Assembly (NCBI GenBank): GCA_026119935.1
Contig: JALRMH010000026.1
Location: forward strand, 62,001 to 126,000
Direction: 5' to 3'
DNA length: 64,000 nucleotides
Source: Endothia cerciana
Lineage: Eukaryota > Ascomycota > Sordariomycetes > Diaporthales > Cryphonectriaceae
How positions within the stretch are numbered: the stretch's first letter is position 1; each line of letters starts with the position of its first letter. A model generated the notes under the pieces. That model saw only the letters and a list, made by a program, of their open reading frames with translations. It did no database searches and was not told where the DNA came from. Positions 36,372 to 48,438 of the stretch are shown in pieces. Both the position numbers and the translations under genes were made by a program.

Positions 36372-37334
36372 ATGGCCTTCACGATGCACTCCCACTCAGG
36401 GCAGTTCTGCCCCGGCCACGCCAAGGACCAGCTCGAGGATGTCGTCAAGCACGCCATCAACGTAGGCTACAAGACCATGGGCCTGACGGAGCACATGCCG
36501 CGCACCGGCCTGGAAGACCTCTACCCGGAGGAGATGGACGACCCCGAGGGCTCGCTCGCAGTGCTCATGCCCCGCCACGAGGAGTACCTGCTCGAGGCCC
36601 AGAGGCTGCAGGCCAGGTATGCAGACCAGGTCCACATCCTCATCGGCTTCGAGGGCGAGTTCATCCGCCCCGGGGCATACGCCTCCCTGGTGCAGGAGCT
36701 CGCGGCCCACCCGGCCGTCGACTACTTCATCGGCTCGCTGCACCACGCCTGCGGCGTGCCCATCGACTTCGACAGGGCCTTCTACGCCAGGGCACGGGGC
36801 GCGGCGGGGGGCAGCGAGGAGCTGCTGCACGCGAGGTACTACGACGAGCAGCACGCCATGTTGGCGGCGCTGAGACCGCGGGTGGTGGGCCACTTCGACC
36901 TGATCCGGCTGATGGGCGAGGACCCTGGTCGAGACGCCAGGACGGCATGGGACGGCCGCGTGTGGGAGAAGATCGTGCGGAACCTGGAGGCCGTCCGGGC
37001 TTGCGGCGGCTGGCTGGAGTGCAACAGCAGCGCGTTGCGGAAGGGCCTGGCCGAGCCGTACCCTGCGCGACCCATCGCGGAGGAGTGGCTCAGGATGGGC
37101 GGCAGGTTCACGCTGTCGGACGACAGCCACGGCATCGCGCAGGTCGCGACCAACTACGGGAGGGCCCTGGACTACCTCGAGTCTCTCGGCGTGAAGGAGG
37201 TGTGGACGCTCCAGAGGGGGCAGCAGCCCGGTGCACAAGACGGGGAGAAGGCCGCGTTAACCGAGGTCAGCGTCACGGTGGAGGATATCCGCAGGAGCTT
37301 GGCGCAAGGGCAGGGCGCGGGATGCATGGGCTAG
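36372..37334 (+). CDS. HIS2: Histidinol-phosphate phosphatase, PHP type (HIS2)
   Basis: Removes phosphate from L-histidinol phosphate, the penultimate intermediate before histidinol in histidine synthesis. Single exon, 320 residues. The PHP metal-binding set is present: H6 and H8 (TMHSHSGQF), the TEHMPR block with H41, GFEGEF (E94, E96), GSLHH (H124, H125), GHFDLIRL (H174) and the terminal SDDSH (D250/D251, H253). The start at 36372 places the first motif at the expected distance from the N-terminus. The codons are strongly GC-ending, which produces long antisense open frames that should be ignored. It is the partner of the formamidase across a shared promoter. Confidence 0.95.
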   Translation: MAFTMHSHSGQFCPGHAKDQLEDVVKHAINVGYKTMGLTEHMPRTGLEDLYPEEMDDPEGSLAVLMPRHEEYLLEAQRLQARYADQVHILIGFEGEFIRPGAYASLVQELAAHPAVDYFIGSLHHACGVPIDFDRAFYARARGAAGGSEELLHARYYDEQHAMLAALRPRVVGHFDLIRLMGEDPGRDARTAWDGRVWEKIVRNLEAVRACGGWLECNSSALRKGLAEPYPARPIAEEWLRMGGRFTLSDDSHGIAQVATNYGRALDYLESLGVKEVWTLQRGQQPGAQDGEKAALTEVSVTVEDIRRSLAQGQGAGCMG

Positions 37335-38589
37335 ATGAGATGTCCACGAGGACCCCTAGACAGACAGTCGGACCAGATGGCGCGGATAGAGATGCCTCCA
37401 ACCGCATGCTCGAGGCGGGCTCGCAGGAACATAGACGGATTGCGGACGGACTTGGACATCGTGCGCCCCCTCAAGGCCTCGACCTGTTCCACTATGGTAG
37501 ATCTCTTGCTGGATGGTTTGTTAGATCTGGATTTTGAGCAAAGCCGCTTGCATCTTCAGACGCCAGCCTGACCACGCCGGCACACCGATACCCGTCTCAT
37601 ATGATCGTGAGGAGACAGACACCTTACCATCTCGCCCTCGATCCACCCCTGTAGTTGACGTATTTATTACCTGTGGTGGTGTTGGCGACGACCTGGACAA
37701 AGACCAACTCCATGTCAACGGATGGAGGCCAGTCACCGTAGATGCGCCACCATAGCAAGATATACACCGCAGTACTTACGACCAGAGAGGCCCGGAAGGC
37801 TGGGAACGACCAGACCGGGAACGGTGTTTAGGTGTTGGTGGTTGGGGTCACGGCGGGGACCGGCGCCGGAGACCAGCTCCGACTAGGCCAGAAGGGGGAA
37901 CAAGTGTCAACGGAAAGGCGTGTACGCCAGACGCCAGTGTCATTCTTCCATCGACCACCGCGGGCACCTCCTTTCGGGAGCAGGGGCTGCTATGGCCCAG
38001 CGCTGGCCTGCTCAGGTGTCAGCCGGGACAATCGACAACTGCAAGGCCAGGTGATTGGTCCTGAACTCTGCCCGGCCCAGCTCGATATCGGCGTTGAATA
38101 AGCAGGCACGCACGTCTGACCACAACCGCAGCAGCTATCCTTCTGGCCGACAATCCGTTCTCCTCACATGATCCAACCCTTCACCCCTCTGAGTCAGGTC
38201 GAGGGGAGATATTCGGAGGCCAAAGTGTCCTCCCTCAGCTCATCCTCTTGTTTGGGGATCGGACGTGGACGCGGAACTCGTGGGGGAGGCTTTGATCTGG
38301 TCCCTGCCCAGGGCACACTCCTATATATCTGGCGTATGACCTGGTTGGGAGGTTCTCATCCGCATCACAGCACTGCAGCACCACCGCTGAACCCGACTGA
38401 AGGCCGCGCCTGTGCCAGAGGGCGCTTCGATTAGTGAGCAGCTGCCTCGACGGGGCACCACTCCTGTGGACACCTGCCGGAGGTGTCTGAGGCTGTCTCT
38501 TCCTATCATACGTTCCATGCGTCTGACCCAGCGCCCCATCTGCTAGACACCACGCCCTGCCGCCTTGACAAGCCGAGCGCACAGCATTC
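37335..38589. other. Intergenic region upstream of the homeobox gene
   Basis: This 1.25-kb stretch holds the HIS2 3' end and presumably the promoter and leader of the homeobox regulator. No motif-bearing frame was seen. Confidence 0.5.
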
Positions 38590-41500
38590 ATGGCGGAATT
38601 TGTCAACTGGGACCACGCCGAGCAGAGCCCATCCGGGCCAGGAAGCATGCCTTCCGGCGCCGGGACCAATCTCGATTTCCAGCCGATGCCTGCTGATCAC
38701 GACTTCGATCTGGCCTTGGCGAACATTGATGGCGATGATTTCTCTTTCTGGGCCCTGGAACACTTCGAGACTAGTCACCTGGACCCCGGGCTGGGTCCGA
38801 TGGAGGCAGCCGCAGGACCCGCCGCTCTCAATCTTCAGGTTCAAGAGTTGCCGTGCGATGCGTGCCAGGCTAGTGGGTTCGAATGCAAGAGGATCGAAGA
38901 GGGCAAGTGCATACCCTGCTGCACGAGCTGCGTCGCCTTGGATCTCAGCTGCAGCTTCGCTCGCTCTCCGGGCCGAGACAGTGCCGGTCCTGGACTTTCC
39001 CCTTCAAACCCTGGGCCCGGCGAACACATCTTCACCGTCCTCGAGGATGTTCAATATGGCGATGTCCGAAGCAGCTCATCTCCGGACCTGATCAATGCTG
39101 CCGCCGGCAATGACTCTGGAAACGACAACAGTCCGAACCCTCCGGCTATACCTAAGATAGGTGCCAGGTTCTCGAGAGATTCTGTGCGGATCCTGAAGGC
39201 CTGGTTGTCGACGCACTCCCACCGTCCTTATCCCAATGATGAGGAACGCGAGAACCTCCAGAGGCAGACCGGCCTCAATAAGACCCAGATCGCAAATTGG
39301 CTAGCCAACGCCCGGCGTCGATCCAAGGGCAAGTTCCAGCGGACCCGCTCGACATCGCCCAGTGTGCGAGGCTGGGCCGGTGCCGTCGAGATCCCTCGGA
39401 GGCGAGGCACTCCTGCCTTCGAACCCGAGTATCTGAGTCCCCTCCAACGATGGGAGAACTCCCCTCCGGGTACTACCTACCCTCGCCGCTTGATTCCTTG
39501 CATTACTGATTTTCATCCAGAGAACGAACCAGCCAGCGTCACTGCCATCGCTTCTGCCATCCTGCATTCCCACCCGTACGAGTCGGGTCTCAATAGCCCT
39601 TTCAATCTTACCGACGACGATGCTGGCCGGTCCTGTAAGGGCTCGTCAGCTAGCAGCTTCGGTACCTCGCCATCGTCTGCCTCATTTGCTTCTGCGTATT
39701 CTCGTGGCTCCCGCGGCTCATTTCAATCCTTGGAGCAGAGAGGGCGGAGAAGACGTCGCAGGCGGACTGTCCCGAAGGAGGTGACTGCCAAGCCTGGGCT
39801 AAACGCCCCTCCTAAGACTTTTCAATGCACATTCTGTACAGTGAGTCGTGATCCTCACTCTCGTGATATTTCATTACCCTCGCGTGTTCTGCCTTCTGAT
39901 TACCCCATCTGTCGATCCGCCCGCTCCCTGGAGATCGGAATGATGCTGACAAAGTGCACAGGAGTCCTTCCGCACGAAGCACGACTGGCAGAGACACGAG
40001 AAGTCTCTGCACTTGTCGCTAGAACGATGGGTCTGCAGCCCAAATGGCCCAAGGGCACTAAATACAGAGACAGACAAGATGTGCTGCGTCTTCTGTGGCT
40101 CCGCCGACCCTGATAATGCACACATCGAGGGCCATAATTATGCCGCTTGCCAGGAGAAGTCAATCAATGAGCGCACTTTCTACCGCAAGGATCACCTGCG
40201 CCAGCACCTGAAGCTCGTCCACAGTTCGAAATACCTGAATCGGAGCATGGACTCCTGGATGGTTCCCACTCCTGATATACGCAGCCGCTGCGGGTTCTGT
40301 GATTCGGTTCTGAGCAGCTGGCCGGCGCGAGTTGATCACCTGGCCGAGCACTTCAAGACAGGCTCTGATATGAAGAGCTGGAAAGGAAATTGGGGCTTCG
40401 AACCAGCCATTCTCTCTATTGTCGAGAACGCTATTCCACCATGTCAGTCCTTCGAATCATTCTCCTTCAATTGTACAGGGTCGCTAGCCCTCGCTATATC
40501 CGCAGCCTGAATTGCTCACACTACTGCTCGATAGTCATCATTCATGACGAACGAACGACTCCATTACCATTCCAGGCAGGCCAACATTCTACGGAATCCC
40601 CGCGAAACGCATACGAGTTGATCAAGGTTGAGCTGGTTCATATGCTCCAGGATCGCCGAGATATCAACGCAGCCGTGCTGTCAGACGATGAAATGCAGTT
40701 GGAAGCGTGCCGGGTCATTTACGCCTCGGAGCTCCTCTCTAAACGTGAAGCTGTCTCACAGACCAGCTGGCTTCGGGACCTACTGATGTCCTCAGATGAG
40801 CTGAGCCTGCGGGCTCGAATGGGTCCTCTGCGTGGCCAAGCCGAGAACTGTTTAGCCCAGCTGAGAGTCAACGGCAAGGACAACATCTTCGAAGAATGTC
40901 CCCTGGAGAAGCACCTCGGAGACTTTGTCCGCGCGAGAACGCTGCTCGGCCTGAGCGCGACAAACGAAGAGTTACAGATCGAGGCCTGCAATATTATCGG
41001 AAGAATGGAGGATGCCACCATCCTGCCCTCGGAGGAGTTCGCGAATTTCCTCTTGCGACTGATCTTCAGGAACCCAGCATGGCTATCAAGCTTTCGTCAA
41101 AGGGCAGACCTGCTTCCTGGAGATCAGTCTCTTGGTTTCAGCGGTCAGAGTCCCGTCAACGCCACAGTGCAGAGTTATTCACAGCTTGAAAGAGAGCTTT
41201 CCGTATTTGTCAGAAACCATCGGGCAACAGATGCCCCGGGCCCGCCGGATGATGAGCTTCGGAAGCAGGCTCGCCGCATCGTATTCGACTGTCAAGACAG
41301 CTGGCGGCATACAGCTGCCGACAATGCGGCATGGCTGACTGCTTTCAAGCATCGACATTTCCAGAATCACAGCCCTCAGCCGGTTTCAAGCAGCAACAAC
41401 TCGCCACCGGCCGGTACCGCTCAGTTCAGCTCGGGCATGAGCAATATTGCCGACATCACGAATGCGGCGGCCGCACTCAATAATTTCGGGCCAACGAACA

Positions 41501-42515
41501 CAGCAACCCCGGGTATACAGGCCGTGAGCACCCTCAGGCAGAGCCAATTCTTCCTGAACGGTTCCGGCTGCTATCGTCGCCTGGCGAGAGAACTAAGCAG
41601 ATTCGTGGCCGCCTCAATGTCGACGAACAATCCGAATCAGCATGTGCCAACGGACCAGGAGCTACAACACCAGGCACGATGGATTTTATATGACGAGTAA
41701 GTTGGACAGTCCCCTAGTTTCTATTACTTCCGCAATATTGATACATCACCTTCAGTGACGACCCTTTCAACCATACTGCAGCCGACAACGCAGAGTGGCT
41801 TCAACACTTCAAACGCTCGGTGGGCATTCTCCCGGGTGCAGACGGCAGCAGCTTGTCGACTCTGTGGGGTGGTGGTGGCGGAGGGCTGCCCCTCTCAAAT
41901 CAGTGGCAGCAGAACGCTACCACCTCCTTCCGGAACCCGGCTCCGGAAGCAATGGCTCCCTTGGCGTCGACGCAGCCGATGCAAATCGATAAGAGACCTC
42001 ATTCTGGTCTCGATCTGGGCTCAGTCGATGCAATGGACGTACTACTGATACCGGATCCCGGGACGGTTTTCGCAAGTCGCGAGTTTGAGGACAAGCTCGT
42101 GCAATTCGCCGTCGCTGAAGTGGCCAGCTCAGGCCGCATGCCAGCGGACGAAGCCATCCAGGCACGGGCCAAGGAGATCTCGGGGATGGAGGTCTGGCAG
42201 GCGCAGCCTACGCCCGCGGACGACTCTGTCCTTCTTGCAATGTTCAAAGAGCTGGTAGTAAACAAGGTCAGGGCGGTACTGGGCGGCCATGATGAGGGAT
42301 CGAGCAAACACAATGCACAAACGAGCACGATATCCCCGATAATACATACGCCGGAGAGAGGTCTGGATGCGATAGATCCGGGCTTGTTGCCCGCTCTGGA
42401 GCCCGGCGACAATCTGAAGAGGAGCGGATCATCACCCCTACCTCCTGATGTGCAGGTTGCAATATCAGAGGAGAAGCTGGATGAGATAATCAACGAGATA
42501 CGGGGAGAGAGGTGA
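38590..42515 (+). CDS. Homeodomain (TALE/KN) plus C2H2 zinc-finger transcription factor
   Basis: Exons: 38590-39840, 39962-40442, about 40580-41696, 41756-42515, about 1,202 residues. A Cys-rich segment at residues 89-121 (CDAC, CIPC, CTSC spacing) comes first. The KN-type homeodomain follows at about 192-248, with the recognition helix ANWLANARRRSK instead of the usual WFxNxRxR. After it come an Arg/Ser-rich linker and a C2H2 finger (CTFCTESFRTKHDWQRH..H), which is formed only when intron 1 is removed. Two further Cys/His pairs lie around RKDHLRQH and CGFCDSVLSS. The C-terminal half consists of repeated helical units with the pattern ELxxFV...DxELQxxARxIxxD...WLxxF, at least three copies. 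This architecture is known in fungi as the homeobox/C2H2 regulator group; the target genes are unknown. The intron 2 acceptor (40579) is the least certain junction. Confidence 0.88.
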
Positions 42516-43126
42516 ACACAGTCTCGGATTGAACATGATCACTCAGTTCGCACAGGAGTGCTCAAGAGATTGAACCGAGGATTGCAAGGACCCACCAGGA
42601 GACGGAGGGGCTGCGCTACTATGCTTAAGAAGCTCATGGTCCGAGAAACATGTTGTAGTGAAGGGTACAAAGTCGAAAGGCTCAATAGGTGTAATTCATA
42701 TGGGTCTTCTTGGCCCCTGGCCCAAAGAACAACTGCAGGGAGGAGACCAGAGCTCATGTCGGATTTCTTGAATCACGAGAGAATTGAACGATGCGGAACT
42801 GGTGGGCCGGCCAGCACTATCATCAGAGCTGGTCACTCCTCGCTCGCTTGGACAATGATCTTCGGGAAGACTTTGGCTCCCTCATGCGGAACATGACGAA
42901 GGCAGATTGTGTCCAGAGGCCAACAGCCTAGGAGCTTCTTCGCCGGCCCTTCTTGGGTGCGCTGGGGCCGGCCCCATAGACATCATAGAACTCATATGCA
43001 CCAGAATCCAGACCACAGTCATACCACAGGCACCGGATGAGGTTCAACTCGCCCTTCTTAGATATTTCTGTGGCCGGATAGAAGGCTGTACTCTCCCTTG
43101 CGGGATCCTCGCGAGGACTTGCAGCT
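42516..43126. other. Convergent 3' region between homeobox gene and P450
   Basis: Both neighbours end here. There are no recognisable coding motifs in 611 bases. Confidence 0.5.
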
Positions 43127-44921
43127 CTACGCCCCCCGCAGGAACTCCTCGATATCCTTCTCGAGCGACTTCGAATCACCTTTCGCCAACGGGTGCTCGA
43201 CCTCGACCGACCTCACAAGCTCAGCGTGCCTCCGACTTCTCGGCGCAATCCTGACAGAAAAGGGCAGCGGGCGCGCAATGATAGCCGTGGACTCGTACCC
43301 GAAAACAGGCTCGATCTCCCTCCCTTCCGCATCCAGAGCCTTCGAAACATCCAGCACCGCAAGCGCCTGCGCCGCGGCGAGGAATATCGCCTCCTCCGCC
43401 AGCCTCTTCCCGGGACAGATCCTCCTGCCGAACCCAAAGGCGAAACCTGACGGGTCCGGCTCGTTGTGCGGGGCCAGGTACCGCTCGGGCCTGAAGGCGT
43501 CCGGGTCCCGGTAGACGGCCGGATCGCGCGTGAACCACCACACGGCCGGGAACAGGATGGCGCCTCTCGGGATGTGGTACCCGCGGTAGTCATCCTCCTC
43601 CTCGGCCAGGTGTGGCACGCCCATCGGCGCGGTGGGGAACCAGCGCAGGACCTCCTTGATCAGGGCGTCGACGTAGGGGAGCCGGCCGCGGTCCTCCGGG
43701 CCCGGCAGCATCCTGCCGCCCGCGCCCGGCCCCAGGAGCCCGTCGACCTCCCGCTGCGCCCGCCGCTGGGCCTCGGGGAACATGGACATCGCCAGGAAGA
43801 AGGCCTGCAGCGTCCCCGTCGTCGTCTCCACGCCCGCCCCGTGCAGGGAGGCCGCGGCCCACTTGATGTCGTGCTCGCTGATGTCGCTGCCCGCGTCCCT
43901 GGAGCGCAGTAGGTCCCCCACGAGCGAGGGGCCCGGCCGCCCCGTGCGCTTGACGAAGCGGAAGGGGGCCTCGGCGCAGGCCCGGTTGTTCAGGTCGGCC
44001 TGGCGGGCGTAAGCCTTGAAGCCGGCCCCCGGGAGCCAGTCGGGTACGTGCTTGAGCACCGGGATCAGGTCGACGAGCCAGCGTCCGGGTATGTTGGCGA
44101 CCGTGAGGTATGCGATGAGCCGGCCGTTGAGCCCGGTGAGGGGGTCACTCCCGTCCTGGTGGTTGATGCTGTAGCCGAACAGAACCCCCACCAGAATCGC
44201 GCTCGTCGACCTGCGCACGTTAGGCCATCCAGCTCGATAAGCCAACTCATCTCATAGACGACCCCTGCTGCCCGACTCACATGTGAAGTGCATGCTGTAG
44301 ACCATCAGGCTCCTGCAGCACCCCCTCATCCAGCAGGTGCACCAGAAGCCTGCGCACTTCCGCGTCCATCATGCCGCCGAACCTCTCGACGGCCTTCTGC
44401 GTGCCAATCTGCGAATGCGCCAGCCTCCGGAACGACTGAAGCCTGTGGCCGGCCTGTAGGGACACGAGAAATCGCCCGAAGCCGCACCTGGTCATCTGCT
44501 CCGTCAGCGTGTCTCACTCGTCCGTCCCCAAGGTTATTTTTTATTTTTTATCTTCTTGGGAGGAGGGGGGATTGGGTGTTTCCCCAGAGCGTACATCTCA
44601 TTCGCAAAGGTCGCCGCCGGTCGCCCCGGGTTCTTCATGGCCCTCTTCTCCATGAGCTCAGACGCGGCATCCCTATCGTGAAGGATGATGAGCGTCTGGC
44701 CCAGGGCGGTCACGGAGCTGATGGGCCCGTAGAGGTCCTTGTGCCTGAGCCAGTGTCTCCAGTGGACCTCGCCCTCGGGCGGGAACTCGGTGATGTTCCC
44801 GACCAGCGGCCAAAGATTTGGCCCGGGGGGGGAGAGGAAGTTTGGGCCTCAGTGATAACCTCCGGAACAGGTAGAGGCCCAAGAGGGCCACGAGAGTCAG
44901 GCTCAGGCGCAGTTCGTGCAT
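43127..44921 (-). CDS. Cytochrome P450 with a single-base frameshift in exon 1 (probable pseudogene or sequence error)
   Basis: Membrane-anchored heme monooxygenase. Exons on the minus strand: 44921-44595, 44487-44281, 44210-43127. Hallmarks: an N-terminal membrane anchor followed by the LPLPPGP hinge, I-helix AAASLHGAGVETTTG, K-helix ALIKEVLRW, PERF-region DPDAFRPERY and the heme-binding FGFGRRICPGKRLAEE. In exon 1 the hinge is coded through a run of eight C (44825-44832). One C too many throws translation out of frame and into a stop about 50 codons later; with seven C the frame reads LVGNITEFPPEGEVHWRHW and so on straight to the splice site, giving about 538 residues, a normal P450 length. 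Everything downstream is intact. It resembles the CYP64/OrdA-like fungal group, but the substrate is unknown. Confidence 0.82.
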
Positions 44922-45647
44922 TGTCTCTGGAAACCCACAGCGGCGATGGACCTATTCTTCTTATTGCTAGTCCCTGTCTGCTACTGAATACTAGCCCTCG
45001 ACCAAGAGATCGATATACAAAACGGCATCACAGCTAAATCACTAGCAGTGGCATCTGACCAGGCCTTTCACCCAATAGCAAACGAGGGGTCTCCAAACTT
45101 CATAGACCCACCGACCCATTCGCAAGGTCGAGCATCTGTACTACTATCGCGTACGTTACATTTGGAATCCATGACCGTGACTAGGCATGCGGTCAGATTC
45201 ATGAAGGGGGGGGGGGGGGTGTGCGCACTTATCCCCTTCGAACGTCTTTCTATCGGCCGACAACGGGCGCGTAGTTAGCACAGCTAGGGGCAGGTTGCCC
45301 GGCCGTCTGCATTTGATACGGAGGAAGGTTATGAGCCTGACAGAGACATACAATCGTCGAGCGCACTAGCTGAGGAGTGGCCGCTTTTGCTTTAGCATCG
45401 ACTTCTGTGTCGGCCTTGGTACCATCAGTCCGCTCGAGCTCTTGCGCCTCCCGAGTCCTACTGCGTCAAGGGCTGGGATCTCCTCCTCTGCAAGAACTAC
45501 GCAAGCTTTGGTCGCCCACGGCGTACAAAAGCCAGATTGCGAGGGCGATAAGCCCACCTCCTAGTAGGACTTCAAGGATGAGCATGATCAAAGGCAGAGG
45601 GGTGTGCTCTCAAGTGTCGGCGGGACCGAAGTTCAACCTGCTCCCAT
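44922..45647. other. Intergenic region with G14 tract and a small hydrophobic frame
   Basis: A G14 run lies at 45206-45219. On the minus strand, 45585-45466 codes 39 residues beginning with a clean membrane-spanning stretch; the shifted frame downstream reads as a charged tail. This could be the remains of a small membrane protein, but I cannot assign it. Confidence 0.35.
45206..45219. repeat. G14 homopolymer
   Basis: Fourteen consecutive G between the P450 and the lactonase relic; the same length as several C tracts elsewhere in the window. Confidence 0.9.
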
Positions 45648-47010
45648 TCAGCAACAGAGGCATTTCGGGGCTCGAGAGTGGTGTGGAATCACAGGCTTTC
45701 CTCCTTGAATACCACGCACGTCCACTGCCGCTTTAAATCCCGTGAGCAGACCCGTCTGCACGTCTCGGTCCATAACCACAACCCGTCCATCCTGCTGTAG
45801 ACCGACGGCAACCATGCTTCCGTCATTGCTGATGGAGATCTGTCGTGGGACCAAGCCTCCTGCCGGGAAGTCTTGGAGCTTTCCCAGGTTCCCGGTCGCG
45901 TGGTCGATGCTGAAGGTTATGATGGGATCTGACTTGATCTGCATGTTCTCATTCGTAGGGCTAGGTATGTGGAAGATGCCTTCGTTGCGGGAGGATACCA
46001 GGAGAAACCTGCCATCGGGCTGGTAAATGAAATGAGGGCATTGTTAGTCTGTTCCAAGGAAAAGGGAAACACCACTTTGGGCCCTCACCAGAGACGTGGA
46101 TCTCACCCGCCAGCGTTGGGAACCCAGCCTCATCCGGCGCCAACCTGCCCTCATCGAACTCGACCCCGAGCCCGTGGCTCCCACTCTTGTATACCTCGGT
46201 GAAGTCAACGGTACTACTACTGGTGTATGTGATCCTATACCCAGTAATAGTATTCACGATCTCGCTCGTCAGATAAAAGTACGTCTCCCCCTCCGGCGTC
46301 ACCAGAAAGGCGCCTTGTCGAGGCCCGCCCCCGGCCGGTGCGATCAGTGGCGCCAGGGCCGTGGACCTGAGCCGGCCGTCGTCGTTGGGCAGGTAGATCC
46401 GGGTGAGGTCGGGCAGAGGTCTGGGACGACCAGGAACTTGCCTGATGGGTCGGTGATCGCGTGATGGGGTTATAGCTGGTCCTGCCGCAGGGCGTTGGTG
46501 CCTGGCTAGGACGGGTGGTAGGTCTCGGCCTGGACGGGCTCCAGGGTCTCGAGGTCCGCTTTGGAGGCGTCGAAGGTGGTCACGCTAGCACCCGAGCTTT
46601 GCAGGGCGAGGAGAGGAGTCGTTAGCCGTGAAGCGGTGTTACATCGCTCCAGAGAGGCCATGTGATGAACGCCTGCAGCATGCCCGTAGCTCTTGGATGG
46701 TGGCTGGCTGGCACCTGCACGCGGCAGAGCCTGCGTGTTCATGTACCTTGAGGGTGCGTGGTATGGGAGCACCACATCTGCCAATGCGATTGAATCCGAA
46801 TGCAACTTACTAATTTGCAACTGCCAGGCCGTTTCCCTGCCCGAAAAGCGTGCTCGCTACCGTTGCGAGAAGGGTGACCACTATGTTTAGCCGAAAGAGC
46901 GAGCCATCCTCATGGGTCCTCGAACGAAGACACGGTCCCGTTGGGGGAGCTCTCATCCATGCAGAAGAGACGGTTTGTGTGGAAAAGTCCAGGGTGGGCC
47001 AAGAAGACAT
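45648..47010 (-). pseudogene. Decayed secreted lactonase (seven-bladed beta-propeller, 6-phosphogluconolactonase-like)
   Basis: Readings on the minus strand match the lactonase family (PF10282): a secretion-like leader (NIVVTLLATVASTLFG), then ANYSGASVTTF after a 214-nt intron, then PHHAITDPSGKFLVVPDL, DLTRIYLPNDDGRL, GPRQGAFLVTPEGETYFY, SHGLGVEFDEG, AGEIHVS, PDGRFLLVSSRNEGIF and VAVGLQQDGRVVV in the correct order. The gene is broken. Stops lie at 46508-46506 and 46472-46470 where about 90 residues of propeller are missing, a one-base deletion lies near 46408-46416, and an extra G at the donor near 46093 shifts the frame across an otherwise good intron (GTGAGG, ACTAAC, CAG). The final residues also diverge from the family. 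It is not expected to make an enzyme. Confidence 0.75.
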
Positions 47011-48414
47011 ATCTCCGCAGCCTGGCGTGGTGGCCTTGACCTTTAGATTGGAGCTAGTGAGTTCGATGGAAGTGATGCTCTCCAGGAAGTTGGCGACGTA
47101 GAGAATGGTAGCCCATGATCAACTGGGGAAAAGCAGCGCAATAAGCGCTACGCGTCGCCGAGCCCTGTCTCTGAGCATGGTCCTTGAGAACCGGAAGTGT
47201 TTCTTATGGTAGGGGCGCACGCCGAGAAGTACCCTGAGCTACCTAGCTAGGATGAGGTAGATGTTGGATAGTAGATAGTCGATGGGTAGAGAGAGCATCT
47301 TGCAAAGCCGGAGTAAATTAAATAGGGCTGAATCGACACCGAGATCCCTTCTTTTCGGCAAAGGCAGAAGAGGGCGGAACTCCGAAAATCGTGAAGACTT
47401 GGAAGAGAAATTAGCGGCGTCAATACCGTCAAATTGCTGGTATTTCGGTTCTGGAAGACCACGATGCCCACTCCCTCGCCGGGGAGTTAGGAACTCTGCG
47501 GACAAGGGCTAACTGAAACGCTTGAATGCATAAATGGCAAGTAGCTCCGTGGCAGACTGGCGACGAGTCCAACGTTCTCGACCTGGTATTGCCATCCAGC
47601 CTCGCTCCTTGTCCAGTAGCCTAGGACGCTGTTCGCAACGGGCACTAATATGGCTCAGATCCATATCGGGTAGAAGGAAGAGCGCCTTGGATTTACCCGG
47701 GACAGGCCCTCCTTGCCTGATAGACGGGTGATGGCGATCCCATAGAGGGCCCTTGGCCTCGTGGACGGTGAGCGCCAACTATACCGGGCGGATGACACTC
47801 GACCATGCCGCTCGTCAGGGCTACTCATCGACCATATTCGCAGACCTAGCGAGTTTAGGAAGATCCTGCATTAATCTTGTGCGGAGGCCACGGATCTCGC
47901 TCCCATCGTGCATGAGCTTCAGCCACGTATTTTCATGGATCCTTGGTTCGAAGGCTCGTGATTTCAAGTTTATTCCTAAGCTTGATGATCGATTTGACAG
48001 CGGGATGCGGGGAACCCAATCGAATGTGAAGGGTAGACAGGGGAGTCACTGATCATCCCAAGTCAGCCAGTAGGTAGGGACTAAGGTGGTAGCGAACTCC
48101 AAGCAAGCGCCGGGACGCAGCTGATTACACAGTATATGCTCCTGGAGGTTTACCGTCAATTTGTCTGTGCACTGAGCCGAGGATATCTGGGAAGTTCGTT
48201 GGCCTGGAAGCACCTCTGAAGAGCCCCATAGAGAGTGCGAAGGATCTCACGAGACGTGGAACCTACGAGAAGAAGTCAGAATATGGATTTCATAGACACA
48301 TCATCTGAGCCAGATGCGCCAGGGACGGGAATTCCGTAGGCCAACCAGGTAGCTTGATGGCATAGATTCGTTGGAGAGATCAAGGGTGGCTACAGAACAG
48401 GCGCGATGATGAGG

Positions 48415-48438
48415 TTTTTTTTTTGGGGGGGGGGGGGG
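48415..48438. repeat. T10-G14 compound homopolymer
   Basis: Ten T followed directly by fourteen G, in gene-free DNA. Confidence 0.9.

Noticed and set aside
36396..37238. 280-codon minus-strand open frame
   Set aside because: Antisense of the histidinol phosphatase, caused by GC-ending codons; all PHP motifs are on the plus strand.
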